The notes beneath the pieces were generated by a model that ran no database searches, had not been told where the DNA came from, and saw only the letters and a list, made by a program, of their open reading frames with translations. Shown here in pieces: positions 55,062 to 64,000 of a stretch of DNA of 64,000 nt. The translations under genes were made by a program, and so were the position numbers. Each line of letters starts with the position of its first letter. Position 1 is the stretch's first letter. Origin of the DNA: Burkholderia cepacia GG4 (GTDB lineage: Bacteria; Pseudomonadota; Gammaproteobacteria; Burkholderiales; Burkholderiaceae); assembly GCF_000292915.1 (NCBI RefSeq), contig NC_018513.1, forward strand, positions 1,922,001 through 1,986,000. Direction: 5' to 3'.

Positions 55062-55991
55062 CTAATCGGCCAGTTCGGCGAGCGTGGGAATCGACGGCTG
55101 CGCGCCTGCGCGCGTCACCGACAGTGCCGCCGCGCGTTGCGCGAAGCGAATCGCCGTGTCGACGTCCGCGCCGGCCGCAAGCCGCGCGGCAAAGCCGCCG
55201 ATGAAGGTATCGCCGGCCGCCGTCGTGTCGACGGCCGGCACGACCGGCGCCGGATAGTGGCGCGCCGCGCCGTCGGCCGTCAGCGCGAGCACGCCGCGCG
55301 CGCCGAGCGTGATCAGCACATTGCGCGCCCCGGCCGCCTGCAGCGCGCGCGCGGCGGTTTCGGCATCGGCTGGATCACGCACCGGCAGGCCGGTCAGCGC
55401 GGCCGCCTCGACTTCGTTCGGGATCAGGTAATCGACGAGCGGCAGCCAGCCGTCCGGCAGCGGCGCGACGGCCGGCGCCGGATTGAGCACGACCGTGCGG
55501 CCGTGCCGTCGCCCGGCCGACAGCGCCGCGAACACGGCGTCCGGCGGCGTCTCGAGCTGGCAGATCAGCACGTCGGTCGCGGCCAGCGCGGCGTCGTGCC
55601 GTGCCACCGTGTCGGTCGTGACGTCGCCGTTGGCGCCCGCGACGATCACGATCGTGTTCTGGCTCGCGTCGTCGACGACGATCAGCGCGACGCCCGTCGA
55701 CGCCGTCGCGCTCGTCGCGAGCCGCGCACAGTCGATGCCCTCCGCTTCAAGGCCGGCTCGCAGCGCCGCGCCGTGCGCATCCGCGCCGACGCAGCCGATC
55801 ATCGCGACCTGCGCGCCGAGCCGCGCGGCCGCGATGGCCTGGTTGCCGCCCTTGCCGCCCGCCGCCTGCGCGTACGCATGGCCGGCGAGCGTTTCGCCCG
55901 GCAGCGGCAGCCGCGGCGCGCGCACCACGAGATCCATGTTGAGGCTGCCGACCACCGTCACGCGGCCGGCGCCCGCTGCGGGCGCCGTCAC
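55062..55991 (-). CDS. rbsK: Ribokinase RbsK
   Basis: A 309-residue PfkB-family sugar kinase, the same length as E. coli RbsK. The start is GTG at 55991, whose GTGA overlaps the rbsR stop. Signatures: VVGSLNMDLVVRAPRLPLPGE, GGKGGNQAIAAARLGA, and DTTAAGDTFIGGF with the catalytic Asp near 261. It phosphorylates ribose to ribose-5-phosphate in the cytoplasm. It is the last gene of the rbs operon. Confidence 0.94.
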   Translation of the reverse strand: MTAPAAGAGRVTVVGSLNMDLVVRAPRLPLPGETLAGHAYAQAAGGKGGNQAIAAARLGAQVAMIGCVGADAHGAALRAGLEAEGIDCARLATSATASTGVALIVVDDASQNTIVIVAGANGDVTTDTVARHDAALAATDVLICQLETPPDAVFAALSAGRRHGRTVVLNPAPAVAPLPDGWLPLVDYLIPNEVEAAALTGLPVRDPADAETAARALQAAGARNVLITLGARGVLALTADGAARHYPAPVVPAVDTTAAGDTFIGGFAARLAAGADVDTAIRFAQRAAALSVTRAGAQPSIPTLAELAD

Positions 55992-57019
55992 GCGCGATCG
56001 CCGGGCACAGCCGGCTCGCGGTAGACCGCCGTCGATTCGCGCAGCACGAGGCGCGGCGACACGACGCGGCGACGGCTCGGTGCGGCCGTCGACCCGCCGC
56101 CGATCCGCTCGATGAGCGTCTGCGCGGCCATTTCGCCGAGCGCGCGCACCGACTGTCCGACCGTCGACAGCGCCGGATACGTGTAACGGGAGAATTCGAT
56201 GTCGTCGAAGCCGATGATCGAGCAGTCGTCCGGCACGCGTATCGCGCGCTCGGCCGCGGCGCGCAACGCGCCGACACCCATCAGGTCGTTGCCCGCGAAA
56301 ATCGCGCTGGGGTGCACCGACTCGAACAGCCGCGACGCCGCGTGATAGCCGCCGAGGCACGAGAAGTCGCTTTCCGCGATCGCGCCCGGCACGATGTCGA
56401 TCCCGCGCTCGGCCATCGCGCGGATGAAGCCGTGCACGCGCATCGCGCTGACGGCCGTGTCGGTCGGCCCGGTGATGCAGCCGATCTTCGCATGCCCGAG
56501 TTCGAGCAGGTGACGCGTCGCGAGGTAGGCGCCGCGTTCATGGTCGATCTGCACCAGGTCGGCCGCGAGCCCCTCGATATTGCGATCGACGACGACGAGC
56601 GGCGCATGCGCGTCCGCGAGCGTCTGCGCGAGCACCGCGTCCTCGCCGGCCGACGCGACGATCAGCCCGTCGATGCGCTTTTCCTGCAGCACGCGCACGT
56701 AGTTGCGCTGTTTCACCGGATCGTCGTCCGAATTGCAGAAAAACACGCAATAGCCATTGGCCGCGCACTGGTCCTCGATGCCGCGCGCAAGCTCCGCGAA
56801 GTACGGATTCGTGCTGTTCGGCACGACGAGGCCGATGGTCGCCGTCGAGCGCGCCTTCAGCGAGCGCGCTACGGCCGACGGCACGTAGTGCAGCTCGCGG
56901 ATTGCGCCCTCGACCTTCGCACGCACATCCGCGGACACCGGCCGCGAATTGTTCACCACGTGCGAGACGGTCGTAAACGACACACCCGCCATCGCCGCCA
57001 CATCCTTGATCGTCGCCAT
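55988..57019 (-). CDS. rbsR: LacI-family ribose repressor RbsR
   Basis: A 343-residue LacI/PurR-type repressor. The helix-turn-helix is TIKDVAAMAGVSFTTVSHVV at 3-22, with the hinge helix SAVARSLKAR following. The C-terminal periplasmic-binding-protein-like domain should bind ribose. It lies between rbsC and rbsK in the operon it presumably represses. A perfect palindrome upstream of rbsB (60844-60855) is the likely operator. Confidence 0.93.
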   Translation of the reverse strand: MATIKDVAAMAGVSFTTVSHVVNNSRPVSADVRAKVEGAIRELHYVPSAVARSLKARSTATIGLVVPNSTNPYFAELARGIEDQCAANGYCVFFCNSDDDPVKQRNYVRVLQEKRIDGLIVASAGEDAVLAQTLADAHAPLVVVDRNIEGLAADLVQIDHERGAYLATRHLLELGHAKIGCITGPTDTAVSAMRVHGFIRAMAERGIDIVPGAIAESDFSCLGGYHAASRLFESVHPSAIFAGNDLMGVGALRAAAERAIRVPDDCSIIGFDDIEFSRYTYPALSTVGQSVRALGEMAAQTLIERIGGGSTAAPSRRRVVSPRLVLRESTAVYREPAVPGDRA

Positions 57020-57053
57020 TTCCCGTTTCTCTCTGGTCTGCTTCTGTGTAGTT

Positions 57054-58073
57054 TTACCGCGCGCGCGCGCGCCGGCTGCGATACGTATCGAGCACGACCG
57101 CCACCACGATCACCGCCCCGGTGATGATCCGTTTGGTCGGCTCGTTTGCGCCGATCTGCGCAAGCCCGGCGGCCAGCACGGAGATGATCAACACGCCGAA
57201 GAACGTGCTGATCACCGAGCCGCGCCCGCCCATCAGGCTCGTGCCGCCGATCACGACGGCCGCGATCACCTGCAGCTCGAGGCCCACGCCCGCGTTCGGG
57301 TCGGCCGCCTCGAGCCGCGAAATCTGGAACAGCGACGCGAGCCCCGCGAGCGCGCCCATCAACGCGAATACCAGGATTTTATACGGCCGCGGGTTAACCC
57401 CGGCAAGCCGCACGGCCTCCTCGTTCGTGCCGATCCCGACGAGATAGCGCCCGAACACGGTGCGCGTCAGCACGAACTGTGCCGCGATCATCACCGCGAC
57501 GGCGATCAGGAACGCCGGCGAGATGCCGAGCGCGATCGGGTTCGACAGGAAATCGAACGCGTCGCCGATGTAGGCCGTGCGCGAATTCGTCAGCTGGTAC
57601 GCGACACCGCGTGCCGCCTCCAGCACGCCGAGCGACACGATGAACGACGGAATCCGCCAGCCGACCGTGATCGCGCCCGTCAGCGAGCCGGTAACCGTCG
57701 CGACCGCGATCCCGATCAGCGCGGCGGGCAGCGGCCCCCACTGCCATTTCAGCGCGGCCACGCTGACCATCGACGCGGCCAGCGCGAGCACCGAGCCGAC
57801 CGACAGGTCGATCCCGGCGATGATCAGCACGAAGGTCATCCCGACCGACATCACGACGAGATCGGGGATCTGGTTCGCGATCGTGCTGAATGTATCGTAG
57901 GTCAGGAAATGCGAGCTCAGCGTCGAGAACAGCGCGATCATCGCGGCGAGCGCGCCGGCGAGCCCGAGATAGTTCGACACGCCCAGACGCGTGCCGGACA
58001 GCGTGCGCGCGCGGCGCCCCGTCACGCTCTGTTGCGCGCCTGCGTCCCTCTGGGATACGGGGGGCTGGGTCAT
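57054..58073 (-). CDS. rbsC: Ribose ABC permease RbsC
   Basis: A 339-residue inner-membrane permease of the RbsC/AraH family with about ten helices. Typical blocks: MTFVLIIAGIDLSVGSVLAL, RIPSFIVSLG, GRYLVGIGTNEEAVRLAGV, VIGGTSLMGGRGS. Its ATG overlaps the rbsA stop as ATGA. It forms the ribose importer with RbsA and RbsB. Confidence 0.94.
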   Translation of the reverse strand: MTQPPVSQRDAGAQQSVTGRRARTLSGTRLGVSNYLGLAGALAAMIALFSTLSSHFLTYDTFSTIANQIPDLVVMSVGMTFVLIIAGIDLSVGSVLALAASMVSVAALKWQWGPLPAALIGIAVATVTGSLTGAITVGWRIPSFIVSLGVLEAARGVAYQLTNSRTAYIGDAFDFLSNPIALGISPAFLIAVAVMIAAQFVLTRTVFGRYLVGIGTNEEAVRLAGVNPRPYKILVFALMGALAGLASLFQISRLEAADPNAGVGLELQVIAAVVIGGTSLMGGRGSVISTFFGVLIISVLAAGLAQIGANEPTKRIITGAVIVVAVVLDTYRSRRARAR

Positions 58074-59683
58074 TGCTGTCGTCCTGTCGTCGAAGTGCCG
58101 GAAGCCGCGCGCGGCGCCGCTCCCGCATCCGGATGCCGCGCGCCGTCCGGCAGCGCTTCGCGGCCGAAGCCGGCGAACGCCGCGGCCAGCAGCGCATCCT
58201 GGGTCCAGTTGCCGCGTTCGAACACGGCGGTCATGCGGCCGGCCGACATCACGCCGATCCGGTCGCAGATCAGCATCAGCTCGCGCAGGTCGCTCGATAC
58301 GACCACGAGCGCACGGCCCTCGCGCGCGAGCGCGCCCATCAGCGTGTAGATCTCGAACTTGGCGCCGACGTCGATCCCGCGCGTCGGCTCGTCGAACAAC
58401 AGTACGCCCATGTCTCGCGCGAGCCAGCGGCCGATCACGACCTTCTGCTGGTTGCCGCCCGACAGTTCGCCGACCGCCTGCGCGGCGCCGTGCGTGCGGA
58501 TTCGCAGCGCGTCGATCTGCTGCTCGGCCAGCGCCGTCTCCCGCGCCGTATCGACGATGCCGCCCCGCGCCAGCCGGTCGAGCTGGCCGAGCGACACGTT
58601 GGACGTGACCGACTGCGATAGCAGCAGTCCTTCGCCCTTGCGGTCCTCGGTGATCAGCGCGATGCCGTGCTTCACCGCGTCGACGGGCGAGCCGATGTGC
58701 GCGGGCTTCAGCGGATCGCCAACCGCGATCATCCCGGCGTCCGGGGTATCCGCGCCGTAGATCAGCCGCAGCAATTCGGTGCGCCCCGCGCCGATCAGCC
58801 CCGAGATGCCGAAGATCTCGCCCGAGCGCACTTCGAGCGACACGTCCTGCACGGCCGTGCCGCGCGTCATGCCCGACACGACGAGCCGCGGTGCGCCGAT
58901 CCGGCGCGCACCGAGATCGATATGCTCGCCGATCTCTCGCCCGACCATCAGCGTGACGAGCCCGTCGGACGTGATCGCAGCCATGTCGCCCACGTGCACG
59001 AGCCGGCCGTCGCGCAGCACCGCGACGCGCTCGGCCACGCGCGCGAGCTCCTCGAGCCGGTGCGAGATATAGACGATCGCCACGCCGCGCGCCTTCAGCC
59101 GGTCGATCTGCTCGAACAGCAGCTCGACCTCGCGCGCGGTCAGCATCGCGGTCGGCTCGTCGAGGATCAGCACGCGGCAGTCGCCGATCAGGTTGCGTGC
59201 GATCTCGACCATCTGCTGGTGGCCGATGCCGAGCGCGCCGACCGGCGTCTCGGGATCGACCGCGTCGAGTCCGACCTGCGCCATCGCGGCCCGCGCGTCG
59301 TCGCGCAACCGCGCGCGATCGATGATGCCAAAGCGCCGCGGCAGCCGGTTCAGGAACAGGTTTTCGGCGACCGTCAGCGTCGGCAGCAGGTTCAGCTCCT
59401 GCATCACCATGCGCACGCCGAGCGCCTCGGCCTGCGTGCGGCTCGCCGGCGCATAGGACCGGCCGCCGAGTTGCATCGTGCCGGTCGTCGGATCGACGAG
59501 CCCGCCAATGATCTTCGACAGCGTGCTCTTGCCGGCGCCGTTCTCGCCCGTCAGCGCGAGCGCTTCACCCGGCGCGAGCGTCAGCGAGACGTCGGCGAGC
59601 ACGGGTTCGGCGTAAGTCTTGCCGATGCCCGAGACGGACAGCACGGGGACGGCTGAACGGGAGGGTTGGAAGGTCGGTTCCAT
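58070..59683 (-). CDS. rbsA: Ribose ABC ATPase RbsA (two tandem domains)
   Basis: A 537-residue ATPase with two fused ABC domains, as usual for sugar importers. The first has Walker A GENGAGKST and signature GIGHQQMVEIAR. The second has the degenerate P-loop GLIGAGRTE and an intact LSGGNQQKV. I choose MEPTFQPSRS at 59683, since AGGA lies upstream and the longer frame adds only basic residues. It overlaps rbsC and follows rbsB by 147 bp. Confidence 0.94.
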   Translation of the reverse strand: MEPTFQPSRSAVPVLSVSGIGKTYAEPVLADVSLTLAPGEALALTGENGAGKSTLSKIIGGLVDPTTGTMQLGGRSYAPASRTQAEALGVRMVMQELNLLPTLTVAENLFLNRLPRRFGIIDRARLRDDARAAMAQVGLDAVDPETPVGALGIGHQQMVEIARNLIGDCRVLILDEPTAMLTAREVELLFEQIDRLKARGVAIVYISHRLEELARVAERVAVLRDGRLVHVGDMAAITSDGLVTLMVGREIGEHIDLGARRIGAPRLVVSGMTRGTAVQDVSLEVRSGEIFGISGLIGAGRTELLRLIYGADTPDAGMIAVGDPLKPAHIGSPVDAVKHGIALITEDRKGEGLLLSQSVTSNVSLGQLDRLARGGIVDTARETALAEQQIDALRIRTHGAAQAVGELSGGNQQKVVIGRWLARDMGVLLFDEPTRGIDVGAKFEIYTLMGALAREGRALVVVSSDLRELMLICDRIGVMSAGRMTAVFERGNWTQDALLAAAFAGFGREALPDGARHPDAGAAPRAASGTSTTGRQQ

Positions 59684-59830
59684 CGCGATCCTGATTGCGG
59701 CCGCGCGCACGCGGCGCGCGGGTATGACGCTCACAAGTGCATGTGCATGCAGTGGCCGTGATCGCGCTCGCTCCGTATAACGGCCGCCGGGCCGGATTCT
59801 TGAGGACCGGCAACCGTCATCGGGGCAGCG

Positions 59831-60781
59831 TTACTTCGTGACGAGATCCACCGGCGTCTCGACCACGCCGGACATGTCGGCCTGCTTACGATGCTCGGCG
59901 ATCGCCTTGAGCGCCGTATCGATGCCGAACACCGCCTGCTTCGCCGCGTATTGATCGGCGGTCGCGAGCACGCGGCCGTCCTTCAGCATCGGCTTGATCG
60001 CATTGATGTTGTCGTAGCCGACCACGAACACCTTGCCCTGCTTGCCCGCCGCACGCACGGCCGACACGGCGCCGATCGCCATGTTGTCGTTGCCGCACAG
60101 CAGCGCCCGCAGGTTCGGGTATTCGTTGAGCATCGCGGACGCGACCGCATTGCCCTTGTCGATCTCCCATTCGCCCGACTGCACCGACACGACCTTCATC
60201 CCGCCCGCCTTCATCGCGTCCTGGAAGCCGGCCGTGCGCTGCTGCGCATTGGTCGTCGTCGACACGCCTTCGATGATGCCGACCTGGTCGCCCGCCTTCA
60301 GCCGCTTCGCGAGGTAGTCGCCGATCTTGCGCGCGCCCTTGCGGTTGTCGGGGCCGACGAACGGCACGTTCAGGTTCTTCGACTTCAGCACGTCCGGGTC
60401 GAGCCGGTTGTCGATGTTCACGACCGTGATGCCTGCGTCGACCGCCTTCTTCACCACCGGCACGAGCGCCTTCGAATCGGCCGGCGCGAGCACGATCGCA
60501 TCGACCTTCGACACGATCATCTGCTCAACGATGCGGATCTGGTTCGCGGTGTCGGTCTCGTCCTTGATGCCGTTCGTGATCAGGTCGAACTGGCCGGCGT
60601 TGTGCTTCTGGTATTCCTTCGCGCCGGTTTCCATCGTCAGGAAGAACTCGTTGGCGAGCGACTTCATCACGAGCGCGACCTTCGGCTTGCCGGCCGGTTG
60701 CGCATGGACGGCCGGGGCGGCGGCGACCGCGACGGCGGCAAGCGCGGCGGTCAGGAAGCGACGGCGAAAGCGGACATTCAT
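59831..60781 (-). CDS. rbsB: Periplasmic ribose-binding protein RbsB
   Basis: A 316-residue family 4-type sugar-binding protein. I choose the second of two close ATGs (MNVRFRRRF at 60781) because AGGAG is 6 nt upstream of it and abuts the first. The signal peptide ends VHAQ. Family blocks: VALVMKSLANEFFLTMETGAKEYQK, DAIVLAPADSKALVP, NIDNRLD, NDNMAIGAVSAVRAAG (fragments). It is the first gene of the operon and feeds RbsC/RbsA. Confidence 0.93.
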   Translation of the reverse strand: MNVRFRRRFLTAALAAVAVAAAPAVHAQPAGKPKVALVMKSLANEFFLTMETGAKEYQKHNAGQFDLITNGIKDETDTANQIRIVEQMIVSKVDAIVLAPADSKALVPVVKKAVDAGITVVNIDNRLDPDVLKSKNLNVPFVGPDNRKGARKIGDYLAKRLKAGDQVGIIEGVSTTTNAQQRTAGFQDAMKAGGMKVVSVQSGEWEIDKGNAVASAMLNEYPNLRALLCGNDNMAIGAVSAVRAAGKQGKVFVVGYDNINAIKPMLKDGRVLATADQYAAKQAVFGIDTALKAIAEHRKQADMSGVVETPVDLVTK

Positions 60782-60843
60782 ACACATCTCCTGGCGACCG
60801 GCCCCACGGGCCGGATTGTTATTTGAGTGTTGTTTTAATGCGA

Positions 60844-60855
60844 GCAAACGTTTGC
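60844..60855. promoter_or_regulatory. Candidate RbsR operator upstream of rbsB
   Basis: GCAAACGTTTGC is a perfect 12-bp palindrome with the central CG typical of LacI-family operators. It is 63 bp before the rbsB start, where it could block the operon promoter. Confidence 0.75.
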
Positions 60856-61190
60856 GCCACACTCCCCGGGCATTGGCCATCGATGCTGCTTGTCGGTACC
60901 AAGGAATGGAAGCGGGGCAGACGGCCGACTGCCTGGCGCGTGCTGTCTTCGACGCGCCACCGCCGGCGGGACGCCGGCGAAGTGCAAGCTATGCTGTACC
61001 GTTTCGGTTCGACGCGCAACCCGTCTGATCAATATTTAAGGGTTTATTCGGAGTGCGTCGTCGCAGGACGTTGCGTTGGGTCAATTTGCGAGCCGGCCCG
61101 CCTTGACGGCGCAGGACTCGGTGCCCGCGCCTGGCTCATGCGATGCATCCGACGCACGCATGCCGCGCGCGCCGGAACCACGTCCTGCCG
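60856..61190. other. Gap between rbs promoter region and the end of cysB
   Basis: About 335 bp. It should hold the -35 region of the rbs promoter. I see no gene, terminator or repeat I can support. Confidence 0.4.
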
Positions 61191-62117
61191 TCAGACTGCT
61201 TCGCGCAGCAGCCCGGCGATTTCCGCTTCGTTCAGGTGCGGGGCGAACATTTCGATCAGCCGATACGCATACGCACGCAGGAACGCGCCCTTGCGCAGCC
61301 CGACTCGCGTGGTGCTCGCCTCGAACAGATGCTGGGTGTCGAGCGCGACGAGGCCCGTGTCGCGCAGCGGATCGAAGGCCATCGCCGCGACGACGCCGAT
61401 CCCCATTCCGAGCTCCACGTAGGTCTTGATCACGTCCGCATCGATCGCGGTCAACACGACGTCGGGCACGGCGCCGGCCTGCGTGAACGCCTGGTCAATG
61501 TGCGAGCGGCCCGTGAAGTCCTGGTCGTACGTGATGATCGGGTATTCGGCGATTTCTTCGAGCGTCAGGTTCTCGCGGCCGACGAGCGGATGGCCCTTCG
61601 GCACGACGACCGTGTGGTGCCACGAATAGCACGGGAACGTGACGATGTCCGGATAGCGGTCCAGCGCCTCGGTCGAGATGCCGAGATCGGCCTCGCCGTT
61701 CAGGATCATCTGCGCGATCTGCTGCGGGCTGCCCTGGCGCAGCGCGAGATGCACCTTCGGGAACACGTCGGTGAACTGCCGGATCACCTTCGGCAACGCG
61801 TAACGCGCCTGTGTGTGGGTCGTCGCGACGACGAGGTGGCCGCTGTCCTGGTCGGCGAACTGGCGCGCGACGCGGCGCAGGTTCTCGGCGTCCAGCAGCA
61901 TCCGTTCGATCAGCTGGTGCACGGCCTTGCCGGGCTCCGTGAGCCCCGTGAGCCGCTTGCCGCGCCGGATGAAGATGTCGACGCCCAGTTCATCCTCGAG
62001 ATCCTTGATCTGCTTCGACACGCCCGACTGCGACGTGTACAGCACGTTCGCGACTTCCGTCAGGTTCATGTTCTGACGCACGGCTTCGCGCACGAAACGC
62101 AATTGCTGAAAATTCAT
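61191..62117 (-). CDS. cysB: LysR-type sulfur regulator CysB
   Basis: A 308-residue LysR regulator of the CysB/Cbl subgroup. Hallmarks: MNFQQLRFVREAVRQNMNLTEVANVLYTSQSGVSKQIKDLE (seen in parts), GEADLGISTEAL, and the effector-site TTHTQARYALP. It follows cysA by 80 bp in the sulfate transport operon, so CysB is more likely than the sulfonate-specific paralogue. It activates sulfate uptake and cysteine synthesis genes when sulfur is short, with acetylserine as inducer in the known systems. Confidence 0.9.
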   Translation of the reverse strand: MNFQQLRFVREAVRQNMNLTEVANVLYTSQSGVSKQIKDLEDELGVDIFIRRGKRLTGLTEPGKAVHQLIERMLLDAENLRRVARQFADQDSGHLVVATTHTQARYALPKVIRQFTDVFPKVHLALRQGSPQQIAQMILNGEADLGISTEALDRYPDIVTFPCYSWHHTVVVPKGHPLVGRENLTLEEIAEYPIITYDQDFTGRSHIDQAFTQAGAVPDVVLTAIDADVIKTYVELGMGIGVVAAMAFDPLRDTGLVALDTQHLFEASTTRVGLRKGAFLRAYAYRLIEMFAPHLNEAEIAGLLREAV

Positions 62118-62197
62118 GGGTATGCCTCTTGGGCTGTCGTTGTTTGAATGTCGATTCGGAGCGGTATCCGCCCTCTTCTCTTTACCGGGTACGGCCG

Positions 62198-63256
62198 TCA
62201 GTGTGCGGGAAATACGCGCACCGCGCGCGGCACGGCCGTCGCGCCGTCGCCGACCTGCAGCGCGAGCGCACGCCACGCGTCGCGATCGAGTTCCGCCTCG
62301 AGCACGCCGCCCGCGCGCGCCTCGAGTTCGACGCGCACCGAGCCGCCGAGCGGGATCACGCGACGCACGTCCACCGCGATACCGTCGCGATGCGCGTCGC
62401 CTGCCGGCCACAGCTGCAGGTCGTGCGGCCGCACGTACGCGTTCGCGGGGCCCGCGAAATCGGCGTCGACCGCGATCGGCGCAGCCGCGCCCGCGGCAAC
62501 GAAGCCGCGCTCGGCAACCGTGCCCGGCAGCCGGTTCGCGGCGCCGAGGAATTCGTAGACGAACGCGCTTTGCGGATGATCGTAGACGTCCTGCGGGCTG
62601 CCGACCTGCTCCACGTGACCGCGGTTCAGCACGACGATGCGGTCGGCCACTTCGAGCGCTTCCTCCTGGTCGTGCGTGACGAAGATCGTCGAGATGTGCA
62701 GGTCGTCGTGCAGGCGCCGCAGCCAGCCACGCAGCTCCTTGCGCACCTTCGCGTCGAGCGCGCCGAACGGCTCGTCGAGTAGCAGCACCTTGGGCTCGAC
62801 CGCGAGCGCGCGGGCCAGCGCGATCCGCTGGCGCTGGCCGCCCGACAACTCGGACGGATAGCGCTGCGCGAGCCAGTCGAGCTGCACGAGCTGCAGCAGT
62901 TCGTGCACCTTGTCGCGGATCGCGGCTTCCGACGGCCGCTCGCGGCGCGGCTTCACGCGCAGCCCGAACGCGACGTTCTCGAATACCGTCATGTGGCGGA
63001 ACAGCGCGTAATGCTGGAACACGAAGCCGACCTGGCGATCGCGCGCGCCGACCGACGCGACGTCGAGCCCCTGCAGCACGACCTGGCCGGCGTCCGCGTG
63101 CTCGAGGCCCGCGATCACGCGCAGCAGCGTGGTCTTGCCGCAGCCGGACGGCCCGAGCAGTGCGACGAGTTCGCCCGGCGGGAAGTCGAGCGACACGTTG
63201 TCGAGGGCGGTGAAATCGCCGAAGCGCTTCTGAAGGTGACGGACGGTGATACCCAT
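62198..63256 (-). CDS. cysA: Sulfate/thiosulfate ABC ATPase CysA
   Basis: A 352-residue importer ATPase. Walker [10 protein letters not shown] (35-43), signature [16 protein letters not shown], Walker [14 protein letters not shown]. The C-terminal regulatory TOBE-like domain ([11 protein letters not shown]) is typical of CysA. The start [12 protein letters not shown] is chosen over a longer frame that overlaps cysW. It lies 13 bp after cysW. Confidence 0.94.
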   Translation of the reverse strand: MGITVRHLQKRFGDFTALDNVSLDFPPGELVALLGPSGCGKTTLLRVIAGLEHADAGQVVLQGLDVASVGARDRQVGFVFQHYALFRHMTVFENVAFGLRVKPRRERPSEAAIRDKVHELLQLVQLDWLAQRYPSELSGGQRQRIALARALAVEPKVLLLDEPFGALDAKVRKELRGWLRRLHDDLHISTIFVTHDQEEALEVADRIVVLNRGHVEQVGSPQDVYDHPQSAFVYEFLGAANRLPGTVAERGFVAAGAAAPIAVDADFAGPANAYVRPHDLQLWPAGDAHRDGIAVDVRRVIPLGGSVRVELEARAGGVLEAELDRDAWRALALQVGDGATAVPRAVRVFPAH

Positions 63257-63269
63257 TCTGGTTGCCTCT

Positions 63270-64000
63270 TTACGATTTCGACGGAACGGCGGCGACGGGG
63301 CCGGCATGAGCGGGAACGTCATCGCGTGCGCCGGCCAGTTCGGCGGCGAGATGACGCTCGGCGAGCAGCTTCAGCGCGAGCGTGACGAGCGCGAGCAGCG
63401 CCAGCACGGACGCCACCGCGAACGCCGCCGCGAAGTTGTATTCGTTGTACAGGATCTCGACGTGCAGCGGCATCGTGTCGGTCACGCCGCGAATGTGGCC
63501 GGATACGACCGACACCGCGCCGAACTCGCCCATCGCGCGCGCGTTGCACAGGATCACGCCGTACAGCAGGCCCCACCGCACGTTCGGCAGCGTCACACGC
63601 CGGAAGATCTGCCAGCCCGACGCGCCCAGCACGCGCGCGGCCTCTTCCTCGTCGGTGCCCTGCGCCTGCATCAACGGGATCAGCTCGCGCGCGACGAACG
63701 GGAACGTGACGAAGATCGTCGCGAGCACGATGCCGGGCACCGCGAAGATGATCTGCACGTCGTGGTCCTGCAGCCACGGCCCGAGCCAGCCCTGTGCGCC
63801 GAACAGCAGCACGTAGACGAGGCCCGAGATCACCGGCGACACGGAAAACGGCAGGTCGATCAGCGTGGTCAGCAACGCCTTGCCGCGGAATTCGAACTTC
63901 GCGATCGCCCACGACGCGCACACGCCGAACACGAGGTTCAGCGGCACCGCGATCACCGCGACGGTCAGCGTCAGCTTGATCGCCGACCACGCGTCGGGAT
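63270..64000 (-). CDS. cysW: Sulfate ABC permease CysW, 5'-incomplete
   Basis: The frame stays open to the right window edge, so the N-terminus is missing; 243 codons are present. Several membrane helices and the CysW blocks are seen: [82 protein letters not shown] (shortened here). It forms the sulfate channel with CysT, presumably encoded just beyond the edge. Confidence 0.93.
   Translation of the reverse strand, partial: PDAWSAIKLTLTVAVIAVPLNLVFGVCASWAIAKFEFRGKALLTTLIDLPFSVSPVISGLVYVLLFGAQGWLGPWLQDHDVQIIFAVPGIVLATIFVTFPFVARELIPLMQAQGTDEEEAARVLGASGWQIFRRVTLPNVRWGLLYGVILCNARAMGEFGAVSVVSGHIRGVTDTMPLHVEILYNEYNFAAAFAVASVLALLALVTLALKLLAERHLAAELAGARDDVPAHAGPVAAVPSKS

Overview
The window looks like chromosomal DNA of a Burkholderia cepacia complex bacterium. 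It is very GC-rich. It carries an ornibactin (orb) siderophore locus, the hallmark hydroxamate siderophore of that group, next to type 1 fimbriae, an AmrAB-OprA-type efflux system and other core-chromosome genes. I saw no phage, insertion sequence, CRISPR array, rRNA or tRNA. Most genes are on the minus strand and many form tightly overlapping operons.

Region 1 (1-20.5 kb), ornibactin. Reading leftward from 20.5 kb: orbS (ECF sigma factor under a Fur-box promoter), orbH (MbtH-like), orbG (dioxygenase), orbC-orbD-orbF-orbB (ferri-ornibactin uptake and iron release), then the NRPS genes orbI and orbJ (orbJ is cut by the window edge). orbE, the exporter, lies on the opposite strand between orbB and orbI. 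Three near-identical iron-starvation promoters (TAAAW, 16 nt, CGTC) precede orbH, orbI and orbE. OrbI reads A-T-C-A-T-E-C-A-T. Its second and third A domains carry Asp and Ser pocket residues, collinear with ornibactin.

Region 2 (20.5-27 kb) holds two small secreted proteins, one a lipoprotein and one a tiny His/Cys peptide, then a chaperone-usher fimbrial operon with a long AT-rich promoter region. Region 3 (27-35.3 kb) holds the oprA-amrB-amrA efflux operon, the divergent repressor amrR with a palindromic operator, a structured leader or small-RNA candidate, and an M23 peptidase.

Region 4 (35.3-47.3 kb) holds a polar amino-acid ABC transporter without its ATPase and an alpha/beta hydrolase. 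It also has an agmatine-to-putrescine operon with three agmatine-deiminase paralogues (two with Tat signals), AguB and a polyamine-type binding protein, with a divergent LysR regulator, and then kgtP. Region 5 (47.3-55 kb) is the prkA-yeaH-spoVR stress operon and a chemoreceptor. Region 6 (55-61 kb) is a ribose operon, rbsB-A-C-R-K, with a palindromic operator. Region 7 (61-64 kb) is the end of a sulfate transport operon, cysW-cysA-cysB, with cysW cut by the window edge.

The strongest leads are the agmatine operon with exported deiminases, the structured RNA candidate upstream of the M23 peptidase, and the 45-residue His/Cys-rich secreted peptide.
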